Of a stretch of DNA of 7,018 nt, positions 1 to 6,210 are shown piece by piece. The position numbers were made by a program, and so were the translations under genes. How positions within the stretch are numbered: the first letter of the stretch is position 1; every line of letters starts with the position of its first letter. The DNA is from Spirochaetaceae bacterium (GTDB taxonomy: Bacteria > Spirochaetota > Spirochaetia > Treponematales > Breznakiellaceae), in the NCBI GenBank assembly GCA_031280705.1, contig JAITGJ010000150.1, forward strand, positions 1-7,018, in the 5' to 3' direction. The notes beneath the pieces were generated by a model. That model worked only from the letters and a program-made list of their open reading frames with translations, was not told the DNA's origin and ran no database searches.

Positions 1-1
1 G

Positions 2-106
2 GGGTATTCAGAAACGCTGGGCATTCTGCCCCGCCCCCGTGCGGCGCGGTTTCCGGGCAATTCCTCCGGCGGCGTTTTGGGGCCCTGTCTCAAGGAGGGG
101 AAATGA
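2..106 (+). CDS. Possible 3' end of an upstream gene (partial)
   Basis: A frame open from the window edge ends at TGA 104-106, sharing ATGA with the pyrB start, the same junction as pyrF/pyrK. That would make pyrB an internal gene of the operon. Its codons favour G or C in the third position (about 24 of 34 by eye), like the pyr genes. The 34 visible residues (GYSETLGILPRPRAARFPGN and on, ending LKEGK) match no family I recognise. The other two frames are also open here, as is common in GC-rich DNA, so this stretch could instead be untranslated leader. Function unknown. Confidence 0.3.
   Translation, partial: GYSETLGILPRPRAARFPGNSSGGVLGPCLKEGK
92..98 (+). promoter_or_regulatory. Ribosome binding site of pyrB
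   Basis: AAGGAGG, a full Shine-Dalgarno match, lies 4 bases before the ATG at 103 and fixes the pyrB start even though that frame stays open to the window edge. It is the strongest ribosome binding site in the operon. Confidence 0.85.
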
Positions 107-1053
107 TAACGGGACGGCATTTGGTTGAGCCCGGCGACTTCAGCATTGAAGAGCTGGATGAACTTTTTGTGCTTGCCGAACGTATTGAGGCGGATCAGAG
201 CTATTTACGGGAAAGCTGCCGGGGCAAACTTCTGGCAACCCTGTTTTTTGAACCTTCCACCAGAACGCGGCTCAGTTTTGAGGCGGCCATGATGCGTTTG
301 GGCGGGAACTGCCTCGGCTTTGCGGAACCGGGGTCAAGCTCCGCGGCAAAAGGCGAAAGCCTCGCCGACACGATACGCATGGCCGCGTCGTATGCCGACG
401 CGATTGTGATGCGGAATCCCAAAGAGGGCGCGGCGCTGCTCGCGTCCCGGTATTCGGCGGCGCCCGTGATAAACGCCGGAGACGGCGGGCATCATCACCC
501 AACCCAAACCCTAACGGACCTGCTTACCATAAAGCGGCTGCGGGGAGCGCCGGGGAGCGCGGCCCTCGGCGGCGCACTGACGGGCCTTACCGTGGGCTTT
601 TGCGGAGACCTGAAATTCGGGCGCACGGTGCATTCCCTGGCAAAGGCCCTGTCCCGGTATCCGGGCGTGCGCTTTATCTTCATTTCCCCGCCGGAACTCC
701 GCTCACCTGAATACATCACACGGGACATCCTCATAAAAGCGGGCGCTTCCGTAGAGGAAACGGACAGTCTTGAAAAAGTGATGGGCGAACTCGACGTGCT
801 TTACATGACCCGCGTCCAGCGGGAACGGTTCTTTAACGAGGAGGATTATATCCGCCTCAAGGACACCTATATCCTGGACGGCGAAAAAATGAGCCTTGCG
901 AAACGGGACATGATCGTGCTGCACCCCCTTCCCCGGGTAAACGAAATCGCCGTTGAGGTTGACCGCGACAGCCGCGCCGCGTATTTCAAACAGGCACAAT
1001 ACGGCATGTATATACGCATGGCCCTGCTCGCGTCCATTTTGGGGGCGGCGTAA
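103..1053 (+). CDS. pyrB: Aspartate carbamoyltransferase, catalytic chain
   Basis: PyrB condenses carbamoyl phosphate with L-aspartate to N-carbamoyl-aspartate, the committed step of pyrimidine synthesis, in the cytoplasm. The 316-residue length is normal for the family. Visible motifs in order are the carbamoyl-phosphate loop FEPSTRTRLSFE (residues 49-60), K83 in the mobile loop SSSAAKGES, R104 in MRNP, HPTQTLTDL (132-140), GDLKFGRTVHSL (168-179) at the aspartate domain, TRVQRERF (236-243) and HPLPRVNEI (274-282). All residues expected for both substrates appear present. The start is set by the strong ribosome binding site just upstream. The stop shares one base with the pyrI start (TAATG), so the two chains are probably made by coupled translation, as suits a catalytic-regulatory complex. 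Confidence 0.97.
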   Translation: MITGRHLVEPGDFSIEELDELFVLAERIEADQSYLRESCRGKLLATLFFEPSTRTRLSFEAAMMRLGGNCLGFAEPGSSSAAKGESLADTIRMAASYADAIVMRNPKEGAALLASRYSAAPVINAGDGGHHHPTQTLTDLLTIKRLRGAPGSAALGGALTGLTVGFCGDLKFGRTVHSLAKALSRYPGVRFIFISPPELRSPEYITRDILIKAGASVEETDSLEKVMGELDVLYMTRVQRERFFNEEDYIRLKDTYILDGEKMSLAKRDMIVLHPLPRVNEIAVEVDRDSRAAYFKQAQYGMYIRMALLASILGAA

Positions 1054-1487
1054 TGCTTAATATCGCGCAGATAAAAAACGGCATTGTTATTGATCATATC
1101 CGGGCGGGGCACGGCATCCGCATTTTTAACTGGCTGGGCCTTGACCGGGCGGACTACACAGTAGCGTTTGTGGTAAACGCGAATTCGCGGCGCATGGGGA
1201 AAAAGGATATTATCAAAATTGACAACACCATTACGATTAATTTTGATATTCTGGGGCTTATCGATCCCCATATCACGGTCAATGTTATCGAAAACGGTAA
1301 AATAACCGGAAAGATAAAACTCCAGCTTCCGGAACGGGTAGAAAATGTACTGCTCTGCAAAAATCCCCGGTGCGTTACTTCCACCGAACACTATATCCCC
1401 CACGTGTTCTACCTGGAAAATCCGGAGCTCAGAACCTACCGCTGTGAATACTGTGATGAAGCGCGGGCGGCGGTTGACTTTGGCTGA
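1053..1487 (+). CDS. pyrI: Aspartate carbamoyltransferase, regulatory chain
   Basis: PyrI dimers bridge PyrB trimers and, in characterised enzymes, carry the nucleotide site through which CTP inhibits and ATP activates. At 144 residues this is slightly shorter at the N-terminus than the E. coli chain (153). The N-terminal allosteric domain shows GIVIDHIRAGHGIRI (residues 10-24) and MGKKDIIKIDNT (48-59). LPERVENVL (92-100) leads into the zinc domain with four cysteines, C102-x4-C107-x23-C131-x2-C134, all present. A separate pyrI suggests feedback control of the enzyme by nucleotides rather than an unregulated PyrB trimer. The start overlaps the pyrB stop by one base, and no independent strong ribosome binding site is needed. 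Confidence 0.96.
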   Translation: MLNIAQIKNGIVIDHIRAGHGIRIFNWLGLDRADYTVAFVVNANSRRMGKKDIIKIDNTITINFDILGLIDPHITVNVIENGKITGKIKLQLPERVENVLLCKNPRCVTSTEHYIPHVFYLENPELRTYRCEYCDEARAAVDFG

Positions 1488-1530
1488 CGGGCGCGGCCCG
1501 CCGGAGCCGGGCGGCGTGATGAAATAAACA

Positions 1531-1554
1531 GCCGGAAACCACTGGGTTTACGGC
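1531..1554 (+). other. Hairpin in the pyrI-pyrC gap
   Basis: GCCGGAAACC (1531-1540) pairs with GGTTTACGGC (1545-1554) across an ACTG loop, giving nine Watson-Crick pairs and one G/A mismatch. No T run follows, so it is not a standard intrinsic terminator. It sits in the 85-base gap before the pyrC ribosome binding site and could affect mRNA stability or the level of the distal genes. A smaller GC hairpin (GCCCG 1496-1500 with CGGGC 1508-1512) lies just after pyrI. Neither has an assignable role. Confidence 0.45.
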
Positions 1555-1560
1555 CTGCAT

Positions 1561-1566
1561 GGGAGG
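1561..1566 (+). promoter_or_regulatory. Ribosome binding site of pyrC
   Basis: GGGAGG is six bases before the ATG at 1573. It supports that start and shows that pyrC, unlike pyrI, is translated from its own initiation site. Confidence 0.75.
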
Positions 1567-1572
1567 CAAAAC

Positions 1573-2943
1573 ATGGGACGGAAAACGGTTCTTAAAAATT
1601 TCCGCATCATCGACGAAGGGGTAAACATTCTCGGTTCTGTCATTGCGGAAGACGGCATTATCCGGGATGTCATTCCCGGTCCCGGCGGTTATTCCGAAGA
1701 CTCAGGCGATCTTCTTTCGGACCGCCGGATCGTCCGGCATATCCAAAACGCCGATATGGTAATCGACGGCGGCGAGGGCACCGATAAATGGGGGCTTACC
1801 CTGCTCCCCGCGCTGGTTGATCTGCACGCCCATTTCCGGGACCCCGGCTTTCCGGAAAAAGAAACGCTGGAATCGGCTTCCCTTGCCGCCGCCGCCGGCG
1901 GGTACGGGACGGTCGTGTGTATGGCCAACACACATCCTGTGCTCGACACGCGGGAAGCGGTCATTTCCCTCAGGGCGCGCGCGGACGCGCTCGATTTGAT
2001 CGACCTTTTTCCGGCCATGGCCCTTTCCCGCGGCATGGAGGGTAAGGAACTTTCCGGCATTGTCAAACTTCCCGTTGCCGGGGCGGGCGGTGTGGTGCGT
2101 ATCCTTTCCGAAGATGGCAAGGACCTCGCAAACAGCGCGCTCTTTACCGCGGCGCTGGAAGAAGCGCGGCGGGCCGGCGTCGTGGTGAGCGTGCACGCTG
2201 AATTGGGCAGTATCGAATCCCAGGCCGCGCGGAAATCGGGAAAAGCGCGGGCGGTGTGGAGCCGCATGGAAGAAATAAACGGCGTGCGCCGCGCCATCGA
2301 ACTGGGGAAAAAGACCGGCTGCCATATACACATCGCGCATGTTTCCACGCTTGAAGCGGCGGAAATGATACGCGCGGCAAAAGCGGAACGCGGCGGCGCG
2401 GCCGGAGGTTTTGTGCTGAGCGCCGAAGTTACGCCGCATCATCTGTTTCTCTCGGAGGAAGACGCCGCGGAACTGGGAAGCGAAACCCACGGCCTGGTAA
2501 ATCCCCCCTTGAGGAGCGCGCTTGACCGGCAGGCGCTCATCGCCGCGGTGCTGGACGGCACGATTGATGCCATCGCCACGGATCACGCGCCGCATACACG
2601 GAGCGATAAGGAGGGCGGCGCGGCGGGCTTTACGGGCTTTGAAACGGCGTTTTCCATCTGCCTTACGGAACTGGTACGGGAGGATCGTCTGAGCCTTCCC
2701 CGGCTCGCCTCGCTTATGAGCGGCGCGCCCGCGCGTATTCTCGGCCTTGCCGACCGGGGCCGCATCGTTCCCGGCTGCCGTGCCGATTTTTTTGTTGTTG
2801 ATGCTTCCGCCAACTGGACCGTGGATCCCGCGCTTTTTAGGTCGCGGGGAAAAAATTCTCCCTGTACAGGCAGGGAACTCAGGGGCCGGGTGCTTATGAC
2901 CATACGTCAGGGACGCCCCGTATTTGTGTCGCCCGGTTTTTAG
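1573..2943 (+). CDS. pyrC: Dihydroorotase, class I
   Basis: PyrC cyclises N-carbamoyl-aspartate to dihydroorotate in the cytoplasm. It is an amidohydrolase-fold metalloenzyme. The class I signature DLHAHFRDPG (residues 83-92) gives metal ligands H85 and H87, followed by FPEKET. Further expected metal or catalytic positions are D181 in SEDGK, H208 in VHAEL, the TPHH pair (287-290) and D337 in ATDHAPH. GFTGFETAF (352-360) and the C-terminal half-barrel run GRIVPGCRADF (396-406) complete the family pattern. At 456 residues it is somewhat longer than the usual 420-430. The extra length lies in residues 35-60, between the N-terminal beta domain and the first histidines. VHAEL replaces the commoner HAED/HCED, but the histidine is kept. 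The stop is 27 bases before pyrF. Confidence 0.95.
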   Translation: MGRKTVLKNFRIIDEGVNILGSVIAEDGIIRDVIPGPGGYSEDSGDLLSDRRIVRHIQNADMVIDGGEGTDKWGLTLLPALVDLHAHFRDPGFPEKETLESASLAAAAGGYGTVVCMANTHPVLDTREAVISLRARADALDLIDLFPAMALSRGMEGKELSGIVKLPVAGAGGVVRILSEDGKDLANSALFTAALEEARRAGVVVSVHAELGSIESQAARKSGKARAVWSRMEEINGVRRAIELGKKTGCHIHIAHVSTLEAAEMIRAAKAERGGAAGGFVLSAEVTPHHLFLSEEDAAELGSETHGLVNPPLRSALDRQALIAAVLDGTIDAIATDHAPHTRSDKEGGAAGFTGFETAFSICLTELVREDRLSLPRLASLMSGAPARILGLADRGRIVPGCRADFFVVDASANWTVDPALFRSRGKNSPCTGRELRGRVLMTIRQGRPVFVSPGF

Positions 2944-2970
2944 GCGGCGGTCCAGCAGGAAACAGTAAAT

Positions 2971-3909
2971 ATGTACAATATGGACAGGCTTTGGGAAGCG
3001 GCGGCGGAAAAAGGCAATGTTTGTGTCGGCCTTGATACGGCGGCGGATTATGTTCCACCCCGCGAACGCGCCCGGGCGGCGTCCGGTGCCGAAGCGGTGC
3101 TTGCCTTTAACCGGGCAATTATTGACGCGACCATTGACGCCGCCGCCTGTTACAAGGTGCAAATCGCCTGTTACGAGGAAGCGGGGCTTGCGGGACTCCG
3201 CACATACGCGGAAACACTGTCGTATATCCGTGCGCGGGGCGCGCTTGTTATTGCCGACTGCAAGCGCGGGGACATTTCCGATACGGCGCGGCGCTACGCG
3301 AAAGCCCATTTTGACGGCGATTTTGAAGCTGACTTTGTAACCCTTTCGCCCTATATGGGGATGGATACCATTGAGCCCTGGCTTTCCTGGGCCGAAACAA
3401 AGGGCAAGGGAGCGTTTGTGCTTCTCCTCACCAGCAATCCGGGGATGCGCGATTTTGAATTCCTCACGATAAATCAGGACGCAACGGGACGCGGCGGCCG
3501 GAGGCTCTACGATGTGGTGGGAGAAAAACTGTCAATCATTGCGCGGCGGCATCAGGGAGTGCACGGTTACGGAGCGTTTGGCGCGGTGGCAGGCTGTACT
3601 GACAGGAATGAAGCGGCGCGTATCCGCGAAAAATATGATTCGCTTTTTTTCCTGATTCCCGGTTACGGCGCGCAGGGCGGCGCGGCTGATGACGCCGCGG
3701 CGCTTCTTCGGGACGGCAACGGCGGCGTTGTAAATGCTTCCCGCTCAATTCTTTGCGCCTGGACCGAAAAGGCCGGTTCGGAAACCGGGAACGCCCTCGA
3801 GGACGCGGATAACGCCTTCGCCGCCCGCGCCGCGCGGGAAGCGGTCATCGCCATGCGCGGCGCCATCCGCGCGGCGGCCGCCGTGGACAGCGCCGGAAAC
3901 GGACCATGA
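2971..3909 (+). CDS. pyrF: Orotidine 5'-phosphate decarboxylase, long (type 2) form
   Basis: PyrF decarboxylates OMP to UMP, the last step of the pathway, without a cofactor. The 312-residue length and sequence fit the longer PyrF subfamily rather than the roughly 230-residue E. coli/Bacillus form. Visible motifs are VGLD (19-22), YKVQ (61-64) with the early lysine, the catalytic tetrad region ADCKRGDISD (95-104; D96, K98, D101), SPYMGMD (126-132), LLTSNPG (152-158), IPGYGAQGG (229-237) and NASRSI (255-260), a phosphate-binding end. An AGGA (2957-2960) ten bases upstream favours the ATG at 2971 over the second ATG at 2980. The last 45 residues are alanine-rich. The stop shares ATGA with pyrK, indicating coupled translation. 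Confidence 0.95.
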   Translation: MYNMDRLWEAAAEKGNVCVGLDTAADYVPPRERARAASGAEAVLAFNRAIIDATIDAAACYKVQIACYEEAGLAGLRTYAETLSYIRARGALVIADCKRGDISDTARRYAKAHFDGDFEADFVTLSPYMGMDTIEPWLSWAETKGKGAFVLLLTSNPGMRDFEFLTINQDATGRGGRRLYDVVGEKLSIIARRHQGVHGYGAFGAVAGCTDRNEAARIREKYDSLFFLIPGYGAQGGAADDAAALLRDGNGGVVNASRSILCAWTEKAGSETGNALEDADNAFAARAAREAVIAMRGAIRAAAAVDSAGNGP

Positions 3910-4775
3910 GCGAAAAACCGCGCGGCGCTTTTCCGGAAACCGCGCCCGGTCAAAACGGCGCACAAAAAACATTCCGCGCCGCAAAACTTATCGAAAGTAA
4001 ATTCATCAATTCTGCCGTCTTTTGCATGGATTTTGAATGGACGTTCCCGCCTCCCCGCGCGGGACAGTTTTTTATGGTGCGGCCCCGGCGGACTTCCGTA
4101 TTTTTGGGGCGGCCCCTGAGCGCGGCTGCTTTTGACGCGGGAACGCTCCGTTTTCTTGCGGCGGTCCGGGGACGGGGAACCGAAGAACTGTCGGCCATGC
4201 GCCCCGGCGAAGAGGCGGAACTGACCGGGCCGCTTGGAAACCGGTGGGCGGACTTTATGCCGCCGCCCGGTGAAAATATGCGCGGCAAAAACCGGATCGC
4301 GCTTGTCGGCGGCGGTATCGGCCTCGCGCCGCTTGCCGCTTTTGCGGCTGAACTCCCGGCAAAGCGTTACGATTTTTATGCCGGATTCAAAACAGCGCCG
4401 GACAGTGGCGAAAAAAAAGCCCTTTTGGGGGCCGCCCTGTCCGGGAGCCGGAACCTGGTTATCGCCGTTGAAGCAGGCGGCGTCTCGGAAAGAGGCGATG
4501 CTCCGAAAGGAGGCGGCGCTAACCGGCAGGGCCGGATTCTTGATTTTTTTGACCCGGCGGACTACCGCGCCGTGTTTGTTTGCGGCCCTGAACCCATGCT
4601 GAAAAAAGCGGCGGAACTATGCCGGGCACACGCGGTTCCCTGTTATGTCAGCATGGAGCGCCGCATGGCCTGCGGAGTGGGGGCCTGTCTTGGCTGTACG
4701 GTTACTACCGCAAACGGAAACCGCCGGTGTTGTGCTGACGGGCCAATCTTCAATGCGTGCGATGTTATCTTTTAA
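3906..4775 (+). CDS. pyrK: Dihydroorotate dehydrogenase B, electron transfer subunit
   Basis: PyrK carries FAD and a [2Fe-2S] cluster and passes electrons from FMN in PyrD to NAD+, making the class 1B enzyme heterotetramer. The ferredoxin-reductase-like FAD domain shows GQFFMV (53-58) and RPLS (69-72), and GPLGNRW (108-114) follows. The NAD-binding domain shows VGGGIGLAPL (134-143) and CGPEPMLKK (226-234). The C-terminal cluster motif is C256-x4-C261-x2-C264-x11-C276, in MACGVGACLGC and CADGP. It has 289 residues against about 255 in Bacillus. The excess is about 20 polar N-terminal residues and a glycine-rich stretch around 191-208. The start overlaps the pyrF stop (ATGA). The last codons are duplicated just downstream (see the repeat at 4736-4853). 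Confidence 0.94.
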   Translation: MSEKPRGAFPETAPGQNGAQKTFRAAKLIESKFINSAVFCMDFEWTFPPPRAGQFFMVRPRRTSVFLGRPLSAAAFDAGTLRFLAAVRGRGTEELSAMRPGEEAELTGPLGNRWADFMPPPGENMRGKNRIALVGGGIGLAPLAAFAAELPAKRYDFYAGFKTAPDSGEKKALLGAALSGSRNLVIAVEAGGVSERGDAPKGGGANRQGRILDFFDPADYRAVFVCGPEPMLKKAAELCRAHAVPCYVSMERRMACGVGACLGCTVTTANGNRRCCADGPIFNACDVIF

Positions 4776-4812
4776 CAACAGGTTTTTCGCCGCGCGGCCC
4801 GTCAGCATGACG
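4728..4812 (+). repeat. Inverted repeat around the pyrK stop
   Basis: TGCTGACGGGCC (4733-4744) is the exact reverse complement of GGCCCGTCAGCA (4796-4807). With three G-U pairs the helix extends to 17 consecutive pairs, 4728-4744 with 4796-4812, and encloses the pyrK stop. A competing short hairpin, CCGTCA-GCA-TGACGG, lies at 4799-4813, and GCCGCGCGGC (4789-4798) is itself a palindrome. No T run follows. The right arm is an inverted copy of the sequence that begins both direct repeats. Confidence 0.7.
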
Positions 4813-4853
4813 GACCAATCTTCAATGCTCGTGATGTCATCTCTTAATGACAG
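4736..4853 (+). repeat. Direct repeat of the pyrK 3' end
   Basis: The segment 4736-4781 recurs at 4808-4853, 38 of 46 bases identical, offset exactly 72 bases (24 codons). The first copy encodes the end of PyrK, DGPIFNACDVIF plus TAA. Read in the same frame beyond that stop, the second copy encodes DGPIFNARDVIS and a TAA in the same place. Four of the six differences before the stop fall in third codon positions and three of those four are silent by themselves, which suggests both copies have been under protein-level constraint at some time. The TAA of copy 2 (4845-4847) overlaps an ATG at 4847 in the pyrD frame. Confidence 0.85.
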
Positions 4854-4885
4854 TTTCCCGGTCATTCAGCATGTGCAAAATCATT

Positions 4886-4892
4886 GGGGGAG
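4886..4892 (+). promoter_or_regulatory. Ribosome binding site of pyrD
   Basis: GGGGGAG (best core GGAG, 4889-4892) lies 11 bases before ATG 4904 and 8 before TTG 4901. The in-frame ATGs at 4847 and 4871 have no comparable site before them, which is the main reason for starting pyrD at 4904. Confidence 0.55.
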
Positions 4893-4903
4893 CACCTGTT
4901 TTG

Positions 4904-5851
4904 ATGCATGACCGTAATACCGCCGGGGGAAGCGCGCCCGATCTTTCGGTAACCATCGCGGGGGTACGTTTCAGGAATCCGGTTATTGCCGCGTCCGGTA
5001 CATTCGGCTACGGCAGTGAATACGCCGGTCTTCTTGATGTGGAGCGGCTCGGCGGCATTGTTACCAAGGGCCTTACGCTCACCCCCCGGAGCGGCAACAC
5101 GGGAACGCGGCTTCACGAAACGCCGTCGGGACTGCTTAATTCCATCGGCCTTGAAAATCCCGGCATTCAGGCGTTTATCGAAAATGAACTCCCGCGCCTC
5201 TGCCGCCGTGCCCCGGTGGTGATAGTAAATCTGTCGGGGGCCACCATTGAAGAATACGCGGAAGGGGCCCGGAGGCTCGATAGTACGGAAATCGGCATGA
5301 TAGAACTCAATATTTCCTGCCCCAATGTCAGGGCCGGGGGCATGGCGTTTGGGCTTGAGCCCGCCGCTGCCGCACGGGTAACACAGGCGGTGCGCCGCGC
5401 CGCACAAAAGCCGCTGATTGTAAAACTGTCGCCCAACGCGGGAGACCTTGTGGCAGTGGCCCGCGCCTGCGTTGACGCGGGAGCGGACGGCCTTTCTCTC
5501 GTCAATACCTTCAAGGCGATGGCAATAGACATTCAAAAACGGCGGCCCGTGTTCGACAATGTTACCGCCGGTTTATCGGGCCCGGCCATAAGGCCGATTG
5601 CCCTCCGCATGGTTTGGGAACTCCGCGGAGCGGTACAGGTCCCCCTTATTGGCATGGGCGGGATCGCCTCGGCCAATGACGCGCTGGAATTTCTCATGGC
5701 GGGCGCTTCCGCAGTGGAAGTGGGTTCCGCTGTTTTTGCGCGTCCCCGCGTCATCCCGGAAATTATTGACGGTATCGCCGCATATATGAAACAGCACGGC
5801 GTCTCCCGGCCCGGAGAACTGGACCTGCGGCGGGCGGATACCCCATCATAA
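4904..5851 (+). CDS. pyrD: Dihydroorotate dehydrogenase B, catalytic subunit
   Basis: PyrD oxidises dihydroorotate to orotate on FMN, and electrons leave through PyrK to NAD+. From ATG 4904 it has 315 residues, close to the usual 300-311. Motifs (numbered from this start) are ASGTFGYG (30-37), NSIGLENPG (79-87), the active-site loop NISCPNV with C139 as catalytic base (a cysteine here marks class 1), KLSPN (174-178), VNTF (200-203), GLSGPAI and the FMN-phosphate-binding GMGGI (250-254) and VGSAVF. Conserved sequence begins about 12 residues after M1 with DLSVTIAGV, so the start at 4847, which would add 19 residues, is less likely. PyrK just upstream and the cysteine-type active site support class 1B rather than quinone-linked PyrD. 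Confidence 0.95.
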   Translation: MHDRNTAGGSAPDLSVTIAGVRFRNPVIAASGTFGYGSEYAGLLDVERLGGIVTKGLTLTPRSGNTGTRLHETPSGLLNSIGLENPGIQAFIENELPRLCRRAPVVIVNLSGATIEEYAEGARRLDSTEIGMIELNISCPNVRAGGMAFGLEPAAAARVTQAVRRAAQKPLIVKLSPNAGDLVAVARACVDAGADGLSLVNTFKAMAIDIQKRRPVFDNVTAGLSGPAIRPIALRMVWELRGAVQVPLIGMGGIASANDALEFLMAGASAVEVGSAVFARPRVIPEIIDGIAAYMKQHGVSRPGELDLRRADTPS

Positions 5852-5890
5852 TACTGCCGGGGCACCCCTGCCGCCGGTTCACCTGCGCCG

Positions 5891-5919
5891 CCGGGCGTTG
5901 TCTGCCCGGGCATATTTTT
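5891..5919 (+). terminator. Likely terminator of the pyr operon
   Basis: CCGGGC (5891-5896) pairs with GCCCGG (5904-5909) over a 7-base loop. After GCATA comes TTTTT (5915-5919). The stem is only six pairs but all G-C. It lies 40 bases after the pyrD stop, where the operon would be expected to end. The five-base spacing before the T run is longer than ideal, so it may be weak, with the hairpin at 6133 as back-up. Confidence 0.55.
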
Positions 5920-6106
5920 ATGCTCAAACACTCCAAAATACCGTTTTTACCGCCGCTACTGACCGCAGTATTGGCTCCTGCCGGCTGCAAGACGGAACAT
6001 AATAAATGCAGTCACGGTCCCATTCAGCGTACCGGGTAAACCGATAACTATTGAGGGGGACTTCGGCCCTGTTTGCAATCCCAGGCATGATAAAAAAACC
6101 GCGTGA
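5920..6106 (+). pseudogene. Probable broken head of a lipoprotein gene
   Basis: ATG 5920 opens 39 codons that read like a lipoprotein signal peptide: a basic start (MLKHSK), a hydrophobic core (IPFLPPLLTAVLA) and a lipobox-like LAPAGC with cysteine at residue 23, then TAA at 6037-6039. In the +1 frame, which has no stop from 5963 to 6103, the DNA reads on with protein-like sequence (VTVPFSVPGKPITIEGDFG) to TGA 6104-6106. One frameshift near 5995-6008 would join the two into about 60 residues, still far short of a mature lipoprotein. There is no ribosome binding site before 5920, and the ATG follows the terminator T run directly. I read it as a remnant. A small expressed peptide or chance are alternatives. 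Confidence 0.4.
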
Positions 6107-6132
6107 TGCTTTCTCAATCGTTGGAAGTTATG

Positions 6133-6190
6133 AGAGTTGTTCGGAAACTTCACCAGACTGGCGCAGTTTCCGAACAACTCTATTATTTTT
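6133..6190 (+). terminator. Perfect 17-bp hairpin followed by T5
   Basis: AGAGTTGTTCGGAAACT (6133-6149) and its exact reverse complement (6165-6181) enclose a 15-base loop. ATTA and TTTTT (6186-6190) follow on the + strand, as in an intrinsic terminator for + transcripts leaving the pyr operon. On the - strand no T run follows, so it would not end the transcript of the gene at 6452-6904. The long perfect stem and large loop are also typical of dispersed intergenic repeats, which a genome search would settle. Confidence 0.6.
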
Positions 6191-6210
6191 CAATGACGTC
6201 AGGGCAGAAT

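Noticed and set aside
1..102. PyrR-type or UTP-sensing attenuator before pyrB
   Set aside because: No anti-terminator/terminator pair or T run is visible, and only 102 bases of leader are present. A site further upstream cannot be excluded.
867..1403. - strand frame of 178 codons opposite pyrB and pyrI
   Set aside because: It lies across two clear genes and their junction, with no recognisable motif in the product.
1702..3309. Long - strand open frame (535 codons) opposite pyrC and pyrF
   Set aside because: It is the antisense of two well-supported genes. GC-rich coding DNA often leaves such a frame open, and its product is rich in R, G and P with no family motif.
5533..5990. - strand frames opposite the end of pyrD and its 3' flank
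   Set aside because: Low-complexity products rich in P, G and R; they overlap pyrD and the terminator stem and show no domain.
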